A stretch of DNA of 25,167 nt from CAZVJA01 sp964626885 (GCA_964626885.1 CAZVJA010000062.1:1-25167); one strand, 5' to 3'; positions 1 to 7,116 are shown, numbered from the stretch's first letter. A program made the numbers and translations. Notes: generated by a model from the sequence alone, not told the origin.

Positions 1-221
1 TGGTGTATCTCCAAACCCAACTTCACGAAAAGAGCAGTTTTCGGATAGTCACTTAAAGGATTTTCAACGAAAGCAACAATGTCAGCGGAGCGAATAAGCG
101 AATAGAGGTCGAAAAAACACGATATTCCTTGGGAAAAGTTCACGGCAAGTTGATCGGACTCGGCGAAATAAAAGCGTTCTCTATAATAGCCGATCATTCG
201 TTCCGAGGTGAAATAAATCAT
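1..221 (-). CDS. Unidentified protein, N-terminal part only (runs off the window)
   Basis: Reading the minus strand from ATG at 221 gives an open frame of 73 codons that continues past the left edge. The translation begins MIYFTSERMIGYYRERFYF and later contains CFFDLYSLIRSADIVAFVEN. It is rich in aromatic residues and looks like globular protein rather than a chance frame. A second in-frame ATG at 197 is preceded by GGAACGA and may be the true start; no clear ribosome binding site precedes 221. The stretch is visibly more AT-rich (about 42% GC in the first 120 bases) than the rest of the window, which could indicate transfer. I do not recognise the family. The gene is divergent from hpt, whose GTG start lies only 23 bases away, so the two would share a very tight control region. 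Confidence 0.5.
   Translation of the reverse strand, partial: MIYFTSERMIGYYRERFYFAESDQLAVNFSQGISCFFDLYSLIRSADIVAFVENPLSDYPKTALFVKLGLEIH
182..187 (+). promoter_or_regulatory. Candidate -10 element upstream of hpt
   Basis: A perfect TATAAT occurs 57 bases before the proposed hpt start. No good -35 box lies 16-18 bases upstream; the nearest TTGATC (150-155) is too far away at 26 bases. It lies inside the divergent partial ORF, so it may be coincidental. Confidence 0.25.
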
Positions 222-244
222 TGAGAAATGGTAGGAGTCACGGA

Positions 245-769
245 GTGAGAATTCTGCTGGATGAGTCGCGAATTCGCGATGGAGTGGCGATGCTTGGTCG
301 GCGGATCGCCGATGAGTATCGCGACAAACCGCTGACTGTTCTGGGAGTGCTAACCGGCAGTATCGTTCTGCTGGCGGATGTCATTCGGTGCATCGATGTG
401 CCGCTCCGCGTCGGGCTGATTCAAGCATCGAGCTATCGTGGAAGAGCGGTTCGCCCCGGCGAATTGACAATCACAGACGATTTACTTCCGGACATCGCCA
501 GCCGCAACGTGCTGCTGATCGATGACATCTTCGATACTGGCCGCACGCTGACGGCCCTGTTGGAGAGGGTGCGCCAGAGACGCCCGGCTAGCCTACGGTC
601 GGCGGTATTGCTCTGGAAGGAAGGGCGAAGTGAAGTAGCCGGCGAGCCCGATTATTTCTGCTTCAAGATCCCCGACGTGTTCGTCGTCGGTTACGGGCTC
701 GACTACAACGACGAGTACCGTCACCTGCCGTACATCGCTGCGCTGGAGGAAGCCGACCTCATATCCTAA
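245..769 (+). CDS. hpt: Hypoxanthine phosphoribosyltransferase
   Basis: Purine salvage enzyme of the cytoplasm that joins hypoxanthine or guanine to PRPP to give IMP or GMP. The product is 174 residues, close to the usual length of about 180. The PRPP-binding loop LLIDDIFDTGRT is at residues 90-101, and the early VLTGSIVLLADVIR block matches the family's first loop region. The C-terminal stretch VVGYGLDYNDEYRHLPYI is the characteristic HPRT hinge and metal-binding tail. I chose GTG 245 because AGGAG at 233-237 lies seven bases upstream. A longer frame from TTG at 221 has no such site and would overlap the divergent ORF. The gene appears to stand alone. Family assignment is secure. Confidence 0.92.
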   Translation: MRILLDESRIRDGVAMLGRRIADEYRDKPLTVLGVLTGSIVLLADVIRCIDVPLRVGLIQASSYRGRAVRPGELTITDDLLPDIASRNVLLIDDIFDTGRTLTALLERVRQRRPASLRSAVLLWKEGRSEVAGEPDYFCFKIPDVFVVGYGLDYNDEYRHLPYIAALEEADLIS

Positions 770-834
770 TTTTTGGTGTACCTACCCGAGGCTAAGTTGG
801 CTTACGGAAAAGACGACTGCTGACTCAGCCCGGA

Positions 835-1023
835 TCAACTCGGACGTGACACGAGCGGCCGGCGGCGCTGCACCTCGGTCAGTTGTGCGTAAGCCACATC
901 GGGTCGGCCGACAACCAGCAAATGATAGGCAAGCAGAAACCTCGGGACGATCCTGTCGGGATTCAGCGCCACAAACTCGGAGAGGCGGAGTAGCTGCTCT
1001 GCCCCCAATCGTTTCCTCGCCAT
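835..1023 (-). CDS. Small TPR-like protein or gene remnant (62 aa)
   Basis: The ORF begins with ATG preceded by a very good ribosome binding site (AAGGAGA, eight bases upstream), which argues that it is or was translated. Residues 10-56 read as a single tetratricopeptide-like helical pair (FLLAYHLLVVGRPDVAYAQL followed by a terminal 'RRRP'). This resembles the TPR segments common in planctomycete proteins, but one repeat of this size is not a normal TPR scaffold. It may be a short adaptor, or the start of a larger TPR gene cut by an early stop. No downstream continuation is seen in the 65 bases before the hpt stop. Function unknown. Confidence 0.45.
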   Translation of the reverse strand: MARKRLGAEQLLRLSEFVALNPDRIVPRFLLAYHLLVVGRPDVAYAQLTEVQRRRPLVSRPS

Positions 1024-1303
1024 GACCTGCTCTCCTTAACTCTTGGCCCAGTCCGCCAGATTCTATCACCCAACAGATGGACTCGGTTACCGGGGGCACG
1101 TCACACGGCTGAACCCGCAACCGCAAGACCCGCTATCAACACGACTGCTCCAGCAGCTAACGTTCTCAAACTCATGGATGTCGTCTCCTTGCGGTCGAAC
1201 CAATGGACGAATGGCTCGTCCTCTGAAAATTAAAGCGATTGGATTGGTCTAACCTTCGAGTAACTTATCGAAATCTATGCCCCGCCTTTTCTCCGGGATT
1301 GAA

Positions 1304-2155
1304 TTACAATTCTTTCGCGCTGAATGTATCCCCCTGCGACATGTCCCCCGTCTGCAGCCCGCGGCGGAACCAGCGAACTCGCTGGGCACTCGTGCCATGG
1401 GTAAACGATTCCGGCACAACATATCCCCGGGACTTCATTTGCAGACGGTCGTCGCCAATGGCGCTGGCGGCATTGAGTCCTTCTTCGATATCCCCCTGTT
1501 CGAGTATGTTTCGAGCCCGCTGGGCATGATGAGCCCAGACACCGGCGAAGAAATCGGCCTGCAATTCCAACCGGACCGAGAGCTCATTGTATTCCGCCTC
1601 TGACACGCGACCTTTCATACCGTGTACCTTATCGGTGATCCCCATCAGGTTCTGAATGTGATGCCCGATCTCGTGAGCGATCACATAGGCCTGCGCGAAG
1701 TCTCCCGGAGCTTTGAAGCGATTCTGCAGATCGCTATAGAACTGCAGGTCGAGATACACCTTCCTGTCTGCGGGGCAGTAGAACGGACCAACAGCGGAAC
1801 TGGCGTACCCGCAAGCGGATTCCACCTGCCCCGAGAATAACACGAGCTTCGGCTCGCGATACTGCTTTCCTTGTTTGCGAAGGAGTTCGGTCCAGACGTC
1901 TTCTGTGTCGGCCAGCACAACCTTTACAAACTCGACCAATTCCTCCTGCTTGGGATCGGCCACCCCACCGGCAGGTCCTCCTTGTTGCGGTGCATTCTGC
2001 TGCATGTTCTGTAACAGCGCCTGCGGATCTCCACCGAGAAACATGACAATCAACGCCAGCACAAGGACACCCAGTCCCCCGCCGGCCATGACGGGCCCAC
2101 GGCTTCCGCGGCGGTCCTCTACGTTGTCGCTCCGACGACCAGATTGCCAGCGCAT
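1304..2155 (-). CDS. YpfJ/KPN_02809-type neutral zinc metallopeptidase
   Basis: Membrane-anchored putative metalloprotease of the YpfJ family (Pfam Zn_peptidase, PF04228), 283 residues. The start at ATG 2155 gives MRWQSGRRSDNVEDRRGS, the near-invariant N-terminus of this family, and AAGGGAT lies upstream; the frame stays open to 2230 but that extension has no family counterpart. A single transmembrane segment (GGGLGVLVLALIVMFLGG, about residues 24-41) is followed by a Gln/Gly-rich linker and the catalytic domain. The HEIGHH zinc motif with its catalytic Glu is present, and a downstream ELQADFFAGVWAHH block supplies the likely third zinc ligand. CGYASSAVGPFYCPADRKVY is also a family signature. 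The physiological substrate of the family is not known to me. It stands alone, divergent from bfr. Confidence 0.93.
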   Translation of the reverse strand: MRWQSGRRSDNVEDRRGSRGPVMAGGGLGVLVLALIVMFLGGDPQALLQNMQQNAPQQGGPAGGVADPKQEELVEFVKVVLADTEDVWTELLRKQGKQYREPKLVLFSGQVESACGYASSAVGPFYCPADRKVYLDLQFYSDLQNRFKAPGDFAQAYVIAHEIGHHIQNLMGITDKVHGMKGRVSEAEYNELSVRLELQADFFAGVWAHHAQRARNILEQGDIEEGLNAASAIGDDRLQMKSRGYVVPESFTHGTSAQRVRWFRRGLQTGDMSQGDTFSAKEL

Positions 2156-2689
2156 GTTTCGAGATCCCTTCAAAACCCATGAGACTTCATGAGGATTGGT
2201 GATGAAACCGGTGGGACAAACAGCCTGCACGACATGCTTGCACCGACCGAAAAAACACCTCGGAAGTGCTAACCATGCACAGAAAGTTCTAAGGATTCAA
2301 AAAGATTATTGGCCCGCACATTTCCACGGCTACATGAGCATGACTGCAATGCTCAACATGCTCACGGTTCAAATGCCGGCGCAGAGCGCAATCCACCAAG
2401 ACGTGCCTCTATCAGAATACTGGTCGGATCTGAAGCCGACAATAGGTCGATCGAAAATCGTTGAGTCAGGGGACTGACGTTGCTGAGACTCGGTTGCAGC
2501 AGGTCGACCACGCAGTGACGAAACTGGATTTCAATCCACAAAAAGTTCTGTTGCAGGCTTCCAAAACGCTAGACCGACCGCATGCCAGCCTCTTAGAATT
2601 CCGCGACAGAGCAAAATGTCGGAATCCATGAACATCGATGGTTCGGCATTTCCGAATGCCGTACGAACGCATATGAAAGGTTTTCAACG
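2156..2689. other. Non-coding gap between the metallopeptidase and bfr
   Basis: This 534-base gap separates two divergent genes and should carry the promoters of both. Short frames occur in it, but none has a convincing ribosome binding site or recognisable product. The only structure I can support is a hairpin at 2644-2661, close to the bfr start. Confidence 0.5.
2644..2661 (+). repeat. Hairpin in the probable bfr 5' leader
   Basis: CGGCATT (2644-2650) and AATGCCG (2655-2661) form a perfect 7-bp stem with loop TCCG. It lies 28 bases before the bfr ATG and 14 bases before the AAAGG ribosome binding site. It could be an RNA leader structure or an operator. No U-run follows, so it is not a terminator. 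Confidence 0.4.
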
Positions 2690-3178
2690 ATGCAAGGCAA
2701 ACAGAGTGTGATCGACGCCCTCAACGCGGGGTTGACCATCGAATTGACGGCCATCAACCAGTACTTCGTGCAATCGAAGATGTGCCGCAACTGGGGGCTG
2801 CACCGTCTGGCAGACAAGCACTATCACGAATCGATCGGCGAAATGAAGCACGCCGAAAAGCTGATCGACAGGATCATCTTTCTGGAAGGGGTGCCGGAGA
2901 TCGCGCGGTATGACGTTATCCGTGTCGGCACGAGTGTCCAGGAACAGTTCGAGAACGACCTGAAGCTCGAAACCAAAGGGGTGAATGCTTACAACGACGC
3001 CGTCGCCTTGTGCATTAAAGAGAATGACGGTGGGAGCCGCGAGCTGCTGGAATCGATACTTGTTGAGTCGGAAGAGCACGTCGACTGGCTCGAATCGCAG
3101 CTCGATCTGATCAGCAAGGTCGGAATCGAGAACTACCTGATCACTCAGGTGGGGGAAGAACCGGAAGGTTCGCACTGA
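2690..3178 (+). CDS. bfr: Bacterioferritin, with Ser at ferroxidase position 127
   Basis: Iron-storage protein, expected to form a 24-subunit shell in the cytoplasm that oxidises Fe(II) and stores it as ferric mineral. At 162 residues it is close to the family length, and the N-terminal numbering aligns without gaps to E. coli Bfr. The ferroxidase residues E18, E51, H54, E94 and H130 are present, as is the heme-ligating M52 in GEMKHAE. The remaining ligand, E127 in E. coli, is Ser here: the helix reads ILVESEEHVDWLE, with acids at 126 and 128. AAAGG lies nine bases before the ATG. The gene converges on a Bfd-type ferredoxin with a 34-base overlap, fitting a store-and-release pair. Family assignment is secure; ferroxidase competence is uncertain. 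Confidence 0.95.
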   Translation: MQGKQSVIDALNAGLTIELTAINQYFVQSKMCRNWGLHRLADKHYHESIGEMKHAEKLIDRIIFLEGVPEIARYDVIRVGTSVQEQFENDLKLETKGVNAYNDAVALCIKENDGGSRELLESILVESEEHVDWLESQLDLISKVGIENYLITQVGEEPEGSH

Positions 3179-3363
3179 GCCGCGAGCATGCGGCGAATCG
3201 TCAGGTGGCAAGAAGTGCATCCGGTTCCCGCACCGGTGTGATTCATCACGCACTTCACCGATTCAGCCCCTCCGAATTCGATCGCGCCGCGAATCTCCGA
3301 CTCGCGGACCTGCAGACACGGACAGATGATGCGGTCCGTTGCGGTATGAAGGACGCTCGCCAT
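3145..3363 (-). CDS. bfd: Bacterioferritin-associated ferredoxin (Bfd-like [2Fe-2S] protein)
   Basis: Small [2Fe-2S] protein of the Fer2_BFD family, known to pass electrons to bacterioferritin heme so that stored iron is released. The four cluster cysteines are C14 and C16 (CPC) and C49 and C52 (GTGCTSC), the family's CxC...CxxC pattern, in 72 residues. The start is uncertain. The frame is open to ATG 3423, but that codon falls inside the Fur-like palindrome and would give a long N-terminal extension. ATG 3363 (MASVLHTATDRIICPC) fits the usual length best, and GTG 3375 is also possible. The gene is convergent with bfr, their 3' ends overlapping by 34 bases. A promoter and operator upstream suggest expression under iron starvation. 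Confidence 0.88.
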   Translation of the reverse strand: MASVLHTATDRIICPCLQVRESEIRGAIEFGGAESVKCVMNHTGAGTGCTSCHLTIRRMLAAQCEPSGSSPT

Positions 3364-3421
3364 TCCGGTGCTCACTCTCTGTGCTGCCTGCTTATTTTCG
3401 AAGGCTAGACCCGAGAATTGC

Positions 3422-3440
3422 ATTGAGACTGAGTCTCAAT
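3422..3440 (-). promoter_or_regulatory. Candidate Fur box controlling bfd
   Basis: A perfect 9-1-9 palindrome, ATTGAGACT-G-AGTCTCAAT. Its 7-1-7 core TGAGACT-N-AGTCTCA resembles the Fur core TGATAAT-N-ATTATCA (five of seven positions per half). It lies directly downstream of the bfd promoter's -10 box, covering the expected transcription start region, where bound repressor would block transcription. Its place before a bacterioferritin-ferredoxin gene supports iron control; the identity of the regulator is inferred. Confidence 0.72.
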
Positions 3441-3448
3441 TGCATCCC

Positions 3449-3477
3449 ATTATGGCTGGTACCCGGACTGTTGTCAA
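3449..3477 (-). promoter_or_regulatory. Sigma-70-like promoter of bfd
   Basis: On the minus strand TTGACA (3477-3472) is followed after 17 bases by CATAAT (3454-3449): a perfect -35 and a five-of-six -10. The expected start near 3442 falls at the edge of the palindrome 3422-3440. Confidence 0.7.
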
Positions 3478-3999
3478 TCGATTTTCCGGTTGATTTCGGC
3501 CCAGACATAGACCTTATTCTCACAAAGAATGACTCGCCAATCGGTACCGCATAGCGGGCAGGAACTGGTTGTTTTGAGCGGGATTCTCCTGCGCAGACCA
3601 GTTGGGCCGCGTGAAAGTTGTCGTCAGTTCGATCTCTCTCCGTGCGTTTTCGACACTAGTCTCTTCACGGAACCAACCTGAGAAAAATTCAGTAAGTATC
3701 TACACACCAGACGCTTGTGGGTGGCATGGCCGAGTTGACCGACTTCGGTACCCCGATTGCGATCTTACCTGAATCGCCGGAGCGGCATCGAAAGCGGTAA
3801 CAAATCGGCTTTTTCGGCGCTTTCGAGAGAGTCGCGGCAGCCCAATGGCACGGTTGGGAAGGCCCTCTAAAAGCAAAACGCCATTCTCCAACGCGCTGGG
3901 GAGTTTTTTTGGCGACAGGGAAATGTCTGGTCGCGACTGGGAACGTGCAAATTACCAAAGTGGATCGGAAGTCCACGAACGGATCACAGGATTATCACC
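3478..3999. other. Non-coding gap before the DUF692 gene
   Basis: About 520 bases with no frame I can defend; the short ORFs here have no ribosome binding site or recognisable product. Near 3880-3915 an imperfect stem (CGCCA pairing with TGGCG, inner CTCC with GGAG) surrounds a run of seven T. It could be a weak terminator, but no plus-strand gene precedes it. Confidence 0.45.
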
Positions 4000-4827
4000 A
4001 TGCTTCCTGCCATCGGGTATGCGATTCCAGACCATCAATCCCCACATATCAGCGACCCCTCCATCAGGGCGGCCGAAATCTGCCTCGAACGCGCGAACAG
4101 TTCGTTACGAGTCGATCGCTATCTGGAAAATCGAAACTACGATCTCGTCAGTCTCCGAGCCTGGAGGCTTTCCGTCGCCGGCGACGATGCCCCGACGCTG
4201 CGGGATATCGACGCGCTTAAAGCCATCGCGCAGGAAAACGGTGCTCAGTCAGTAAGCGATCATCTTTGTGTGATTCGCTCAAATGACAATCAAGCGGAGA
4301 TGACGCACATCGAGCCCCCTCCGTACACCCGCGATTCGCTGAATCGCACGTGCCGCAATATCAAGTTCATCCAGAAGCAATTTGGGAACATTCGATTCTT
4401 TATCGGCAATATTGTGCAGTCGACACCGCGAATCGGAAAGCTGACGGAGGCACAGTTTCTGTCGCGCGTTCTTGAGCGGACTGGCTGCGGTTGGCTACTC
4501 GATGTCACCACGGTTTATGCCAACGCAATGAATTTCGGTGCCGACCCGTACGACTTCATCGAAGAGGTCATGCCGTCCGCATCTCGAGTGCAGATCCACA
4601 TTACCGGCGGCTGTCGCGACGAATTTGCACACAGGCACGTCGTGGGAACTTCGCACGCCGTACCTGAACCAGTTTGGGATTTATATCGCTTTGCGCTGGA
4701 AATGGCCCATGTCCGGGCAGGCGCGGTGTTTCTGGCGCGGGACCAGAACATCCCGGATGAAATGACCTGGCGGCAAGAGTTCCAGACCGCTAGAGAAATC
4801 TCCGAGGAAGTCGGCGCGATTGCGTGA
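4000..4827 (+). CDS. Degenerate DUF692 (MbnB/TglH-like) family protein
   Basis: TIM-barrel protein of the DUF692 family, whose studied members (MbnB, TglH) are multinuclear iron oxidases that modify cysteines in peptides. The 275-residue product keeps the framework: VSDHL (85-89), TGCGWLLDV (161-169), YANAMNFG (173-180), VQIH (197-200) and VPEPVWDLYR (221-230). Several residues expected as metal ligands differ from the consensus I recall: the Glu of 'ENI' is G136 (FFIGNI), the Asn of 'DVxN' is T171, the His of 'HLAGH' is G204, the 'DxH' motif reads GTSH (216-219), and the Glu of the C-terminal 'IExD' is A246 (FLARDQNIP). AGGA lies eight bases before the ATG. It has no obvious peptide-substrate or partner gene nearby. 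It may be an inactive relative, a separate clade or a decaying gene. Family likely, activity doubtful. Confidence 0.8.
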   Translation: MLPAIGYAIPDHQSPHISDPSIRAAEICLERANSSLRVDRYLENRNYDLVSLRAWRLSVAGDDAPTLRDIDALKAIAQENGAQSVSDHLCVIRSNDNQAEMTHIEPPPYTRDSLNRTCRNIKFIQKQFGNIRFFIGNIVQSTPRIGKLTEAQFLSRVLERTGCGWLLDVTTVYANAMNFGADPYDFIEEVMPSASRVQIHITGGCRDEFAHRHVVGTSHAVPEPVWDLYRFALEMAHVRAGAVFLARDQNIPDEMTWRQEFQTAREISEEVGAIA

Positions 4828-4917
4828 GCGATCGCCACGGCAACAGCGCACAAAAACTCCGGAAGTCATCCAGCAGCATGATTCGACTTCGCGGAACGGC
4901 GTGTGCACACAACCCGC

Positions 4918-5595
4918 TCAGATCGTATCTGGCATGTCGTCGCCGTTGTAATATTCATAGAACAGCCGGCCGATTTCTTCGCTCAATCGCGAAAGATATT
5001 CCTTCTTGAAGTGCTCGTACGTGACTTCGGAAGTTGAGCGCGCCGCCAACAGCGGATAGGCAGACGTGAGATCTTTCGTCCAGATCTTCTCTCCCTCTCC
5101 GTTTTCATCGATTTCGATCACGCTGACGAGCGCCTCGGCTCGTCCTTTGTAGAGATTCGCGCTGTTTTCTTCGTAAAGGCTGTATTTGTGTAAATCGATG
5201 TAAATGACGTAGGAAGCATGGAACGCCGCACCGACTTCTTCCGGTTTATCCCAGTCGGCGTGTTTGTCGAGCCAATCACGGACGCGATCGGGATCGATGA
5301 CCTTGATCTTATGGAGAAAAAGTCGATTGGTGACGTACTTCGCAATATCCATGTCAACTTCAGCAAAGTCCCACTTCAATTCGGTCGGGGCATAGCAGAC
5401 CACAAGCACGGACTTGTCCCGTTCCGTCATCGACTTGCCGGTTTCCTTGTCGAATGCTGGTTCGATCGACGGCGGACCACCCAGCAGGTAGCCAAACAGA
5501 ATGAAGTAATTGCATCCGGAAAGCAGGGGGATCGCGGCCGCCAGAAGCAGGATCGCGAGTTGCCTGGGCCGAATGCCAGCCGTGCAGATCATCAT
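4918..5595 (-). CDS. Hypothetical lipoprotein, downstream paralogue
   Basis: Exported lipoprotein of 225 residues. A hydrophobic signal segment ends in the lipobox LLSGC with the lipidated cysteine at residue 28. The mature part resembles the upstream gene's product throughout: VLVVCYAPTELKWDF versus VLVVCSTPDAIKSEF, LHKIKVIDPDRVRDWLDKH versus VHRIKVVDPDKISTWLDDH, and FHASYVIYIDLHKYSL versus FHADYIIHMDLAKFTC. The pair therefore arose by tandem duplication. The start ATG overlaps the upstream stop as ATGA, so translation is probably coupled. I do not recognise a known domain. Alternating strand-like segments and an aromatic C-terminus (LFYEYYNGDD) suggest a periplasmic alpha/beta fold. Function unknown. 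Confidence 0.82.
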   Translation of the reverse strand: MMICTAGIRPRQLAILLLAAAIPLLSGCNYFILFGYLLGGPPSIEPAFDKETGKSMTERDKSVLVVCYAPTELKWDFAEVDMDIAKYVTNRLFLHKIKVIDPDRVRDWLDKHADWDKPEEVGAAFHASYVIYIDLHKYSLYEENSANLYKGRAEALVSVIEIDENGEGEKIWTKDLTSAYPLLAARSTSEVTYEHFKKEYLSRLSEEIGRLFYEYYNGDDMPDTI

Positions 5596-6341
5596 TCGAT
5601 CTCCTCACTGACCGGGTGGTCGTAGAACAACTGGGCCAACTTGGTGCAGACCCGATCGGTGTATTCCTGAGTGAACAATCGCGACGATTTCTTTTCGATA
5701 GAAACCGGGTATCCCTGCGGATAAGCCATCGTGAACTCGTGATCCATCACTTCCGAAAGCAGCTTTCCGGTCGGTCCGTCGGACACGCGATAGACGTGGA
5801 CACGTCCCTCTGTTTGCCCGCGCAGTAAGGTCGGGCTATTGTCTTCCTTGCAGGTGAACTTCGCGAGATCCATATGGATGATGTAATCGGCGTGAAAGTC
5901 CTCGCCTAACTCGGAAATGTCGTTCCAACGTCCACCGTGGTCATCAAGCCAAGTGGAGATCTTATCGGGATCGACAACCTTTATCCTGTGTACCTTCAGT
6001 CGCCGCGTGACGCCGTCGAGCACGTCAAAATTGATCGAGGGGAACTCGCTCTTGATGGCATCCGGTGTCGAACAAACGACAAGAACCTGATGCCCTTCCT
6101 TCACCAGGTTCACGCGTGTACTGAGCTCGAACGTCGAAGTCGTCTGGGGGTCTCCGAGGATTGCCTTGCCAGCCATGATGAAAAGCGAGCAGCCCGGCAG
6201 GAAGATTATGAACAGGCTCGTTGCCAGCAGGATTCTCAACTGAGCCCCTTTCCTGCAATCGCGGTGGCTGTCCGCTCGGCACGCTTCGCACCGGGGAAAG
6301 AGCACATTTCCAGATGAATTCTGGTTCCTCGCGTCATCCAT
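5592..6341 (-). CDS. Hypothetical lipoprotein, upstream paralogue
   Basis: Exported lipoprotein, 249 residues from ATG 6341, which has GGAGGA upstream. The signal segment and lipobox (FIIFLPGC, cysteine at residue 51) come late, after a polar stretch containing four cysteines. An alternative start is TTG 6239, preceded by AGGAAAGGGG; it would place the lipobox cysteine at residue 17, a normal lipoprotein signal length. The sequence does not decide between them. The mature domain matches the downstream gene's product (shared 'VLVVC', 'KVxDPD', 'FHAxY' and a C-terminal LFYxxY-like block). The two genes overlap by four bases and form an operon. No recognised family; role unknown. Confidence 0.8.
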   Translation of the reverse strand: MDDARNQNSSGNVLFPRCEACRADSHRDCRKGAQLRILLATSLFIIFLPGCSLFIMAGKAILGDPQTTSTFELSTRVNLVKEGHQVLVVCSTPDAIKSEFPSINFDVLDGVTRRLKVHRIKVVDPDKISTWLDDHGGRWNDISELGEDFHADYIIHMDLAKFTCKEDNSPTLLRGQTEGRVHVYRVSDGPTGKLLSEVMDHEFTMAYPQGYPVSIEKKSSRLFTQEYTDRVCTKLAQLFYDHPVSEEIE

Positions 6342-6437
6342 GACGGGAAGATCCTCCGTTCATTCAAGTCATTCAGAAAATCTGTAGGCGCAAATATTAC
6401 TGGGCCGCGGCTTACGCAACGGTCATGAAACGACATA

Positions 6438-6454
6438 CTTCGGATCGTCCGAAG
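6438..6454. repeat. Inverted repeat upstream of the lipoprotein operon
   Basis: CTTCGGA-TCG-TCCGAAG is a perfect 7-3-7 inverted repeat about 100 bases upstream of the first lipoprotein start, in the 208-base gap behind the DUF2752 gene. No U-run follows on either strand, so it is more likely an operator or a structured RNA than a terminator. Confidence 0.35.
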
Positions 6455-6549
6455 CCGAGCCGCTTGCAATCTTCAACTATTTAGATGCGTGGTTGGAGAG
6501 AAGGGAAATGATTGCGAATTGAAACAAAGATGTACGCGACTGTGAGAAT

Positions 6550-7116
6550 CTATAAAACCAGCCGCGCCAGCCATTGAGCCAGGCTGATGCTGCAGATGGC
6601 AAGCATGATCCATAACAACACGACTTCCGGCCGCCCGATGCCCAAAGCGCGACCGCGCGCCGCGCTGAACCAGCACCACGGAATCTGCACGGCACAGCAA
6701 ATTGCCAGGAGCAGACCTGCGAAATTGGCACGGGCAGCCTCAAATAATCGGCCTTTGGTAAATAGGGCAAAACTAGTGGTCATGCCACAACTCGGGCAGG
6801 AAACGCCGAAGAATGTCCGGAATGTACAGGGGGGGAATCCCATTTGTTGATGTGTGCCGAATCCTCGCGGATCGGGTTCAAGTCGAAACGCGACGATCAA
6901 ACCGGCTGTCAGCAGCAGGCTCCAGACGACAACGAGCAAACGTCCGGCCCATCGTAATGGATAGCCACTCGGCTGTTGGTAGTCGGTAATTTCAGAGGGG
7001 GTGGTTTGGTGGAGGAGAGAGGGGGCTAAATAGTCGATTCCTCGATTCGCCGCAAGAGGGATTTGCAGCGCACCGTCTTGCTCGAACGGAGGAATCGACG
7101 AGCGATCGGAGCTCAT
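6550..7116 (-). CDS. DUF2752 family membrane protein
   Basis: Small integral membrane protein of 188 residues. Hydrophobic segments lie at about 57-79, 128-149 and 163-185. The family's cysteine signature is clear: PPCTFRTFFGVSCPSCGMTT, with CPSCGMTTS between the first and second membrane segments. DUF2752 has no established biochemical role that I know of. The start ATG overlaps the stop of the histidine-rich lipoprotein gene as ATGA, so the two are translated as a pair. A cysteine-bearing membrane protein coupled to a metal-binding-looking lipoprotein suggests envelope metal handling; that is inference only. Confidence 0.85.
   Translation of the reverse strand: MSSDRSSIPPFEQDGALQIPLAANRGIDYLAPSLLHQTTPSEITDYQQPSGYPLRWAGRLLVVVWSLLLTAGLIVAFRLEPDPRGFGTHQQMGFPPCTFRTFFGVSCPSCGMTTSFALFTKGRLFEAARANFAGLLLAICCAVQIPWCWFSAARGRALGIGRPEVVLLWIMLAICSISLAQWLARLVL

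Noticed and set aside
2196..2477. 93-codon plus-strand ORF in the gap before bfr
   Set aside because: It has no ribosome binding site, no recognisable domain, and overlaps the 5' end of the metallopeptidase gene and its probable promoter region.
3880..3915. Stem followed by seven T, resembling a plus-strand terminator
   Set aside because: The paired segments are short and interrupted, the T run sits inside the outer stem, and no plus-strand gene precedes it.
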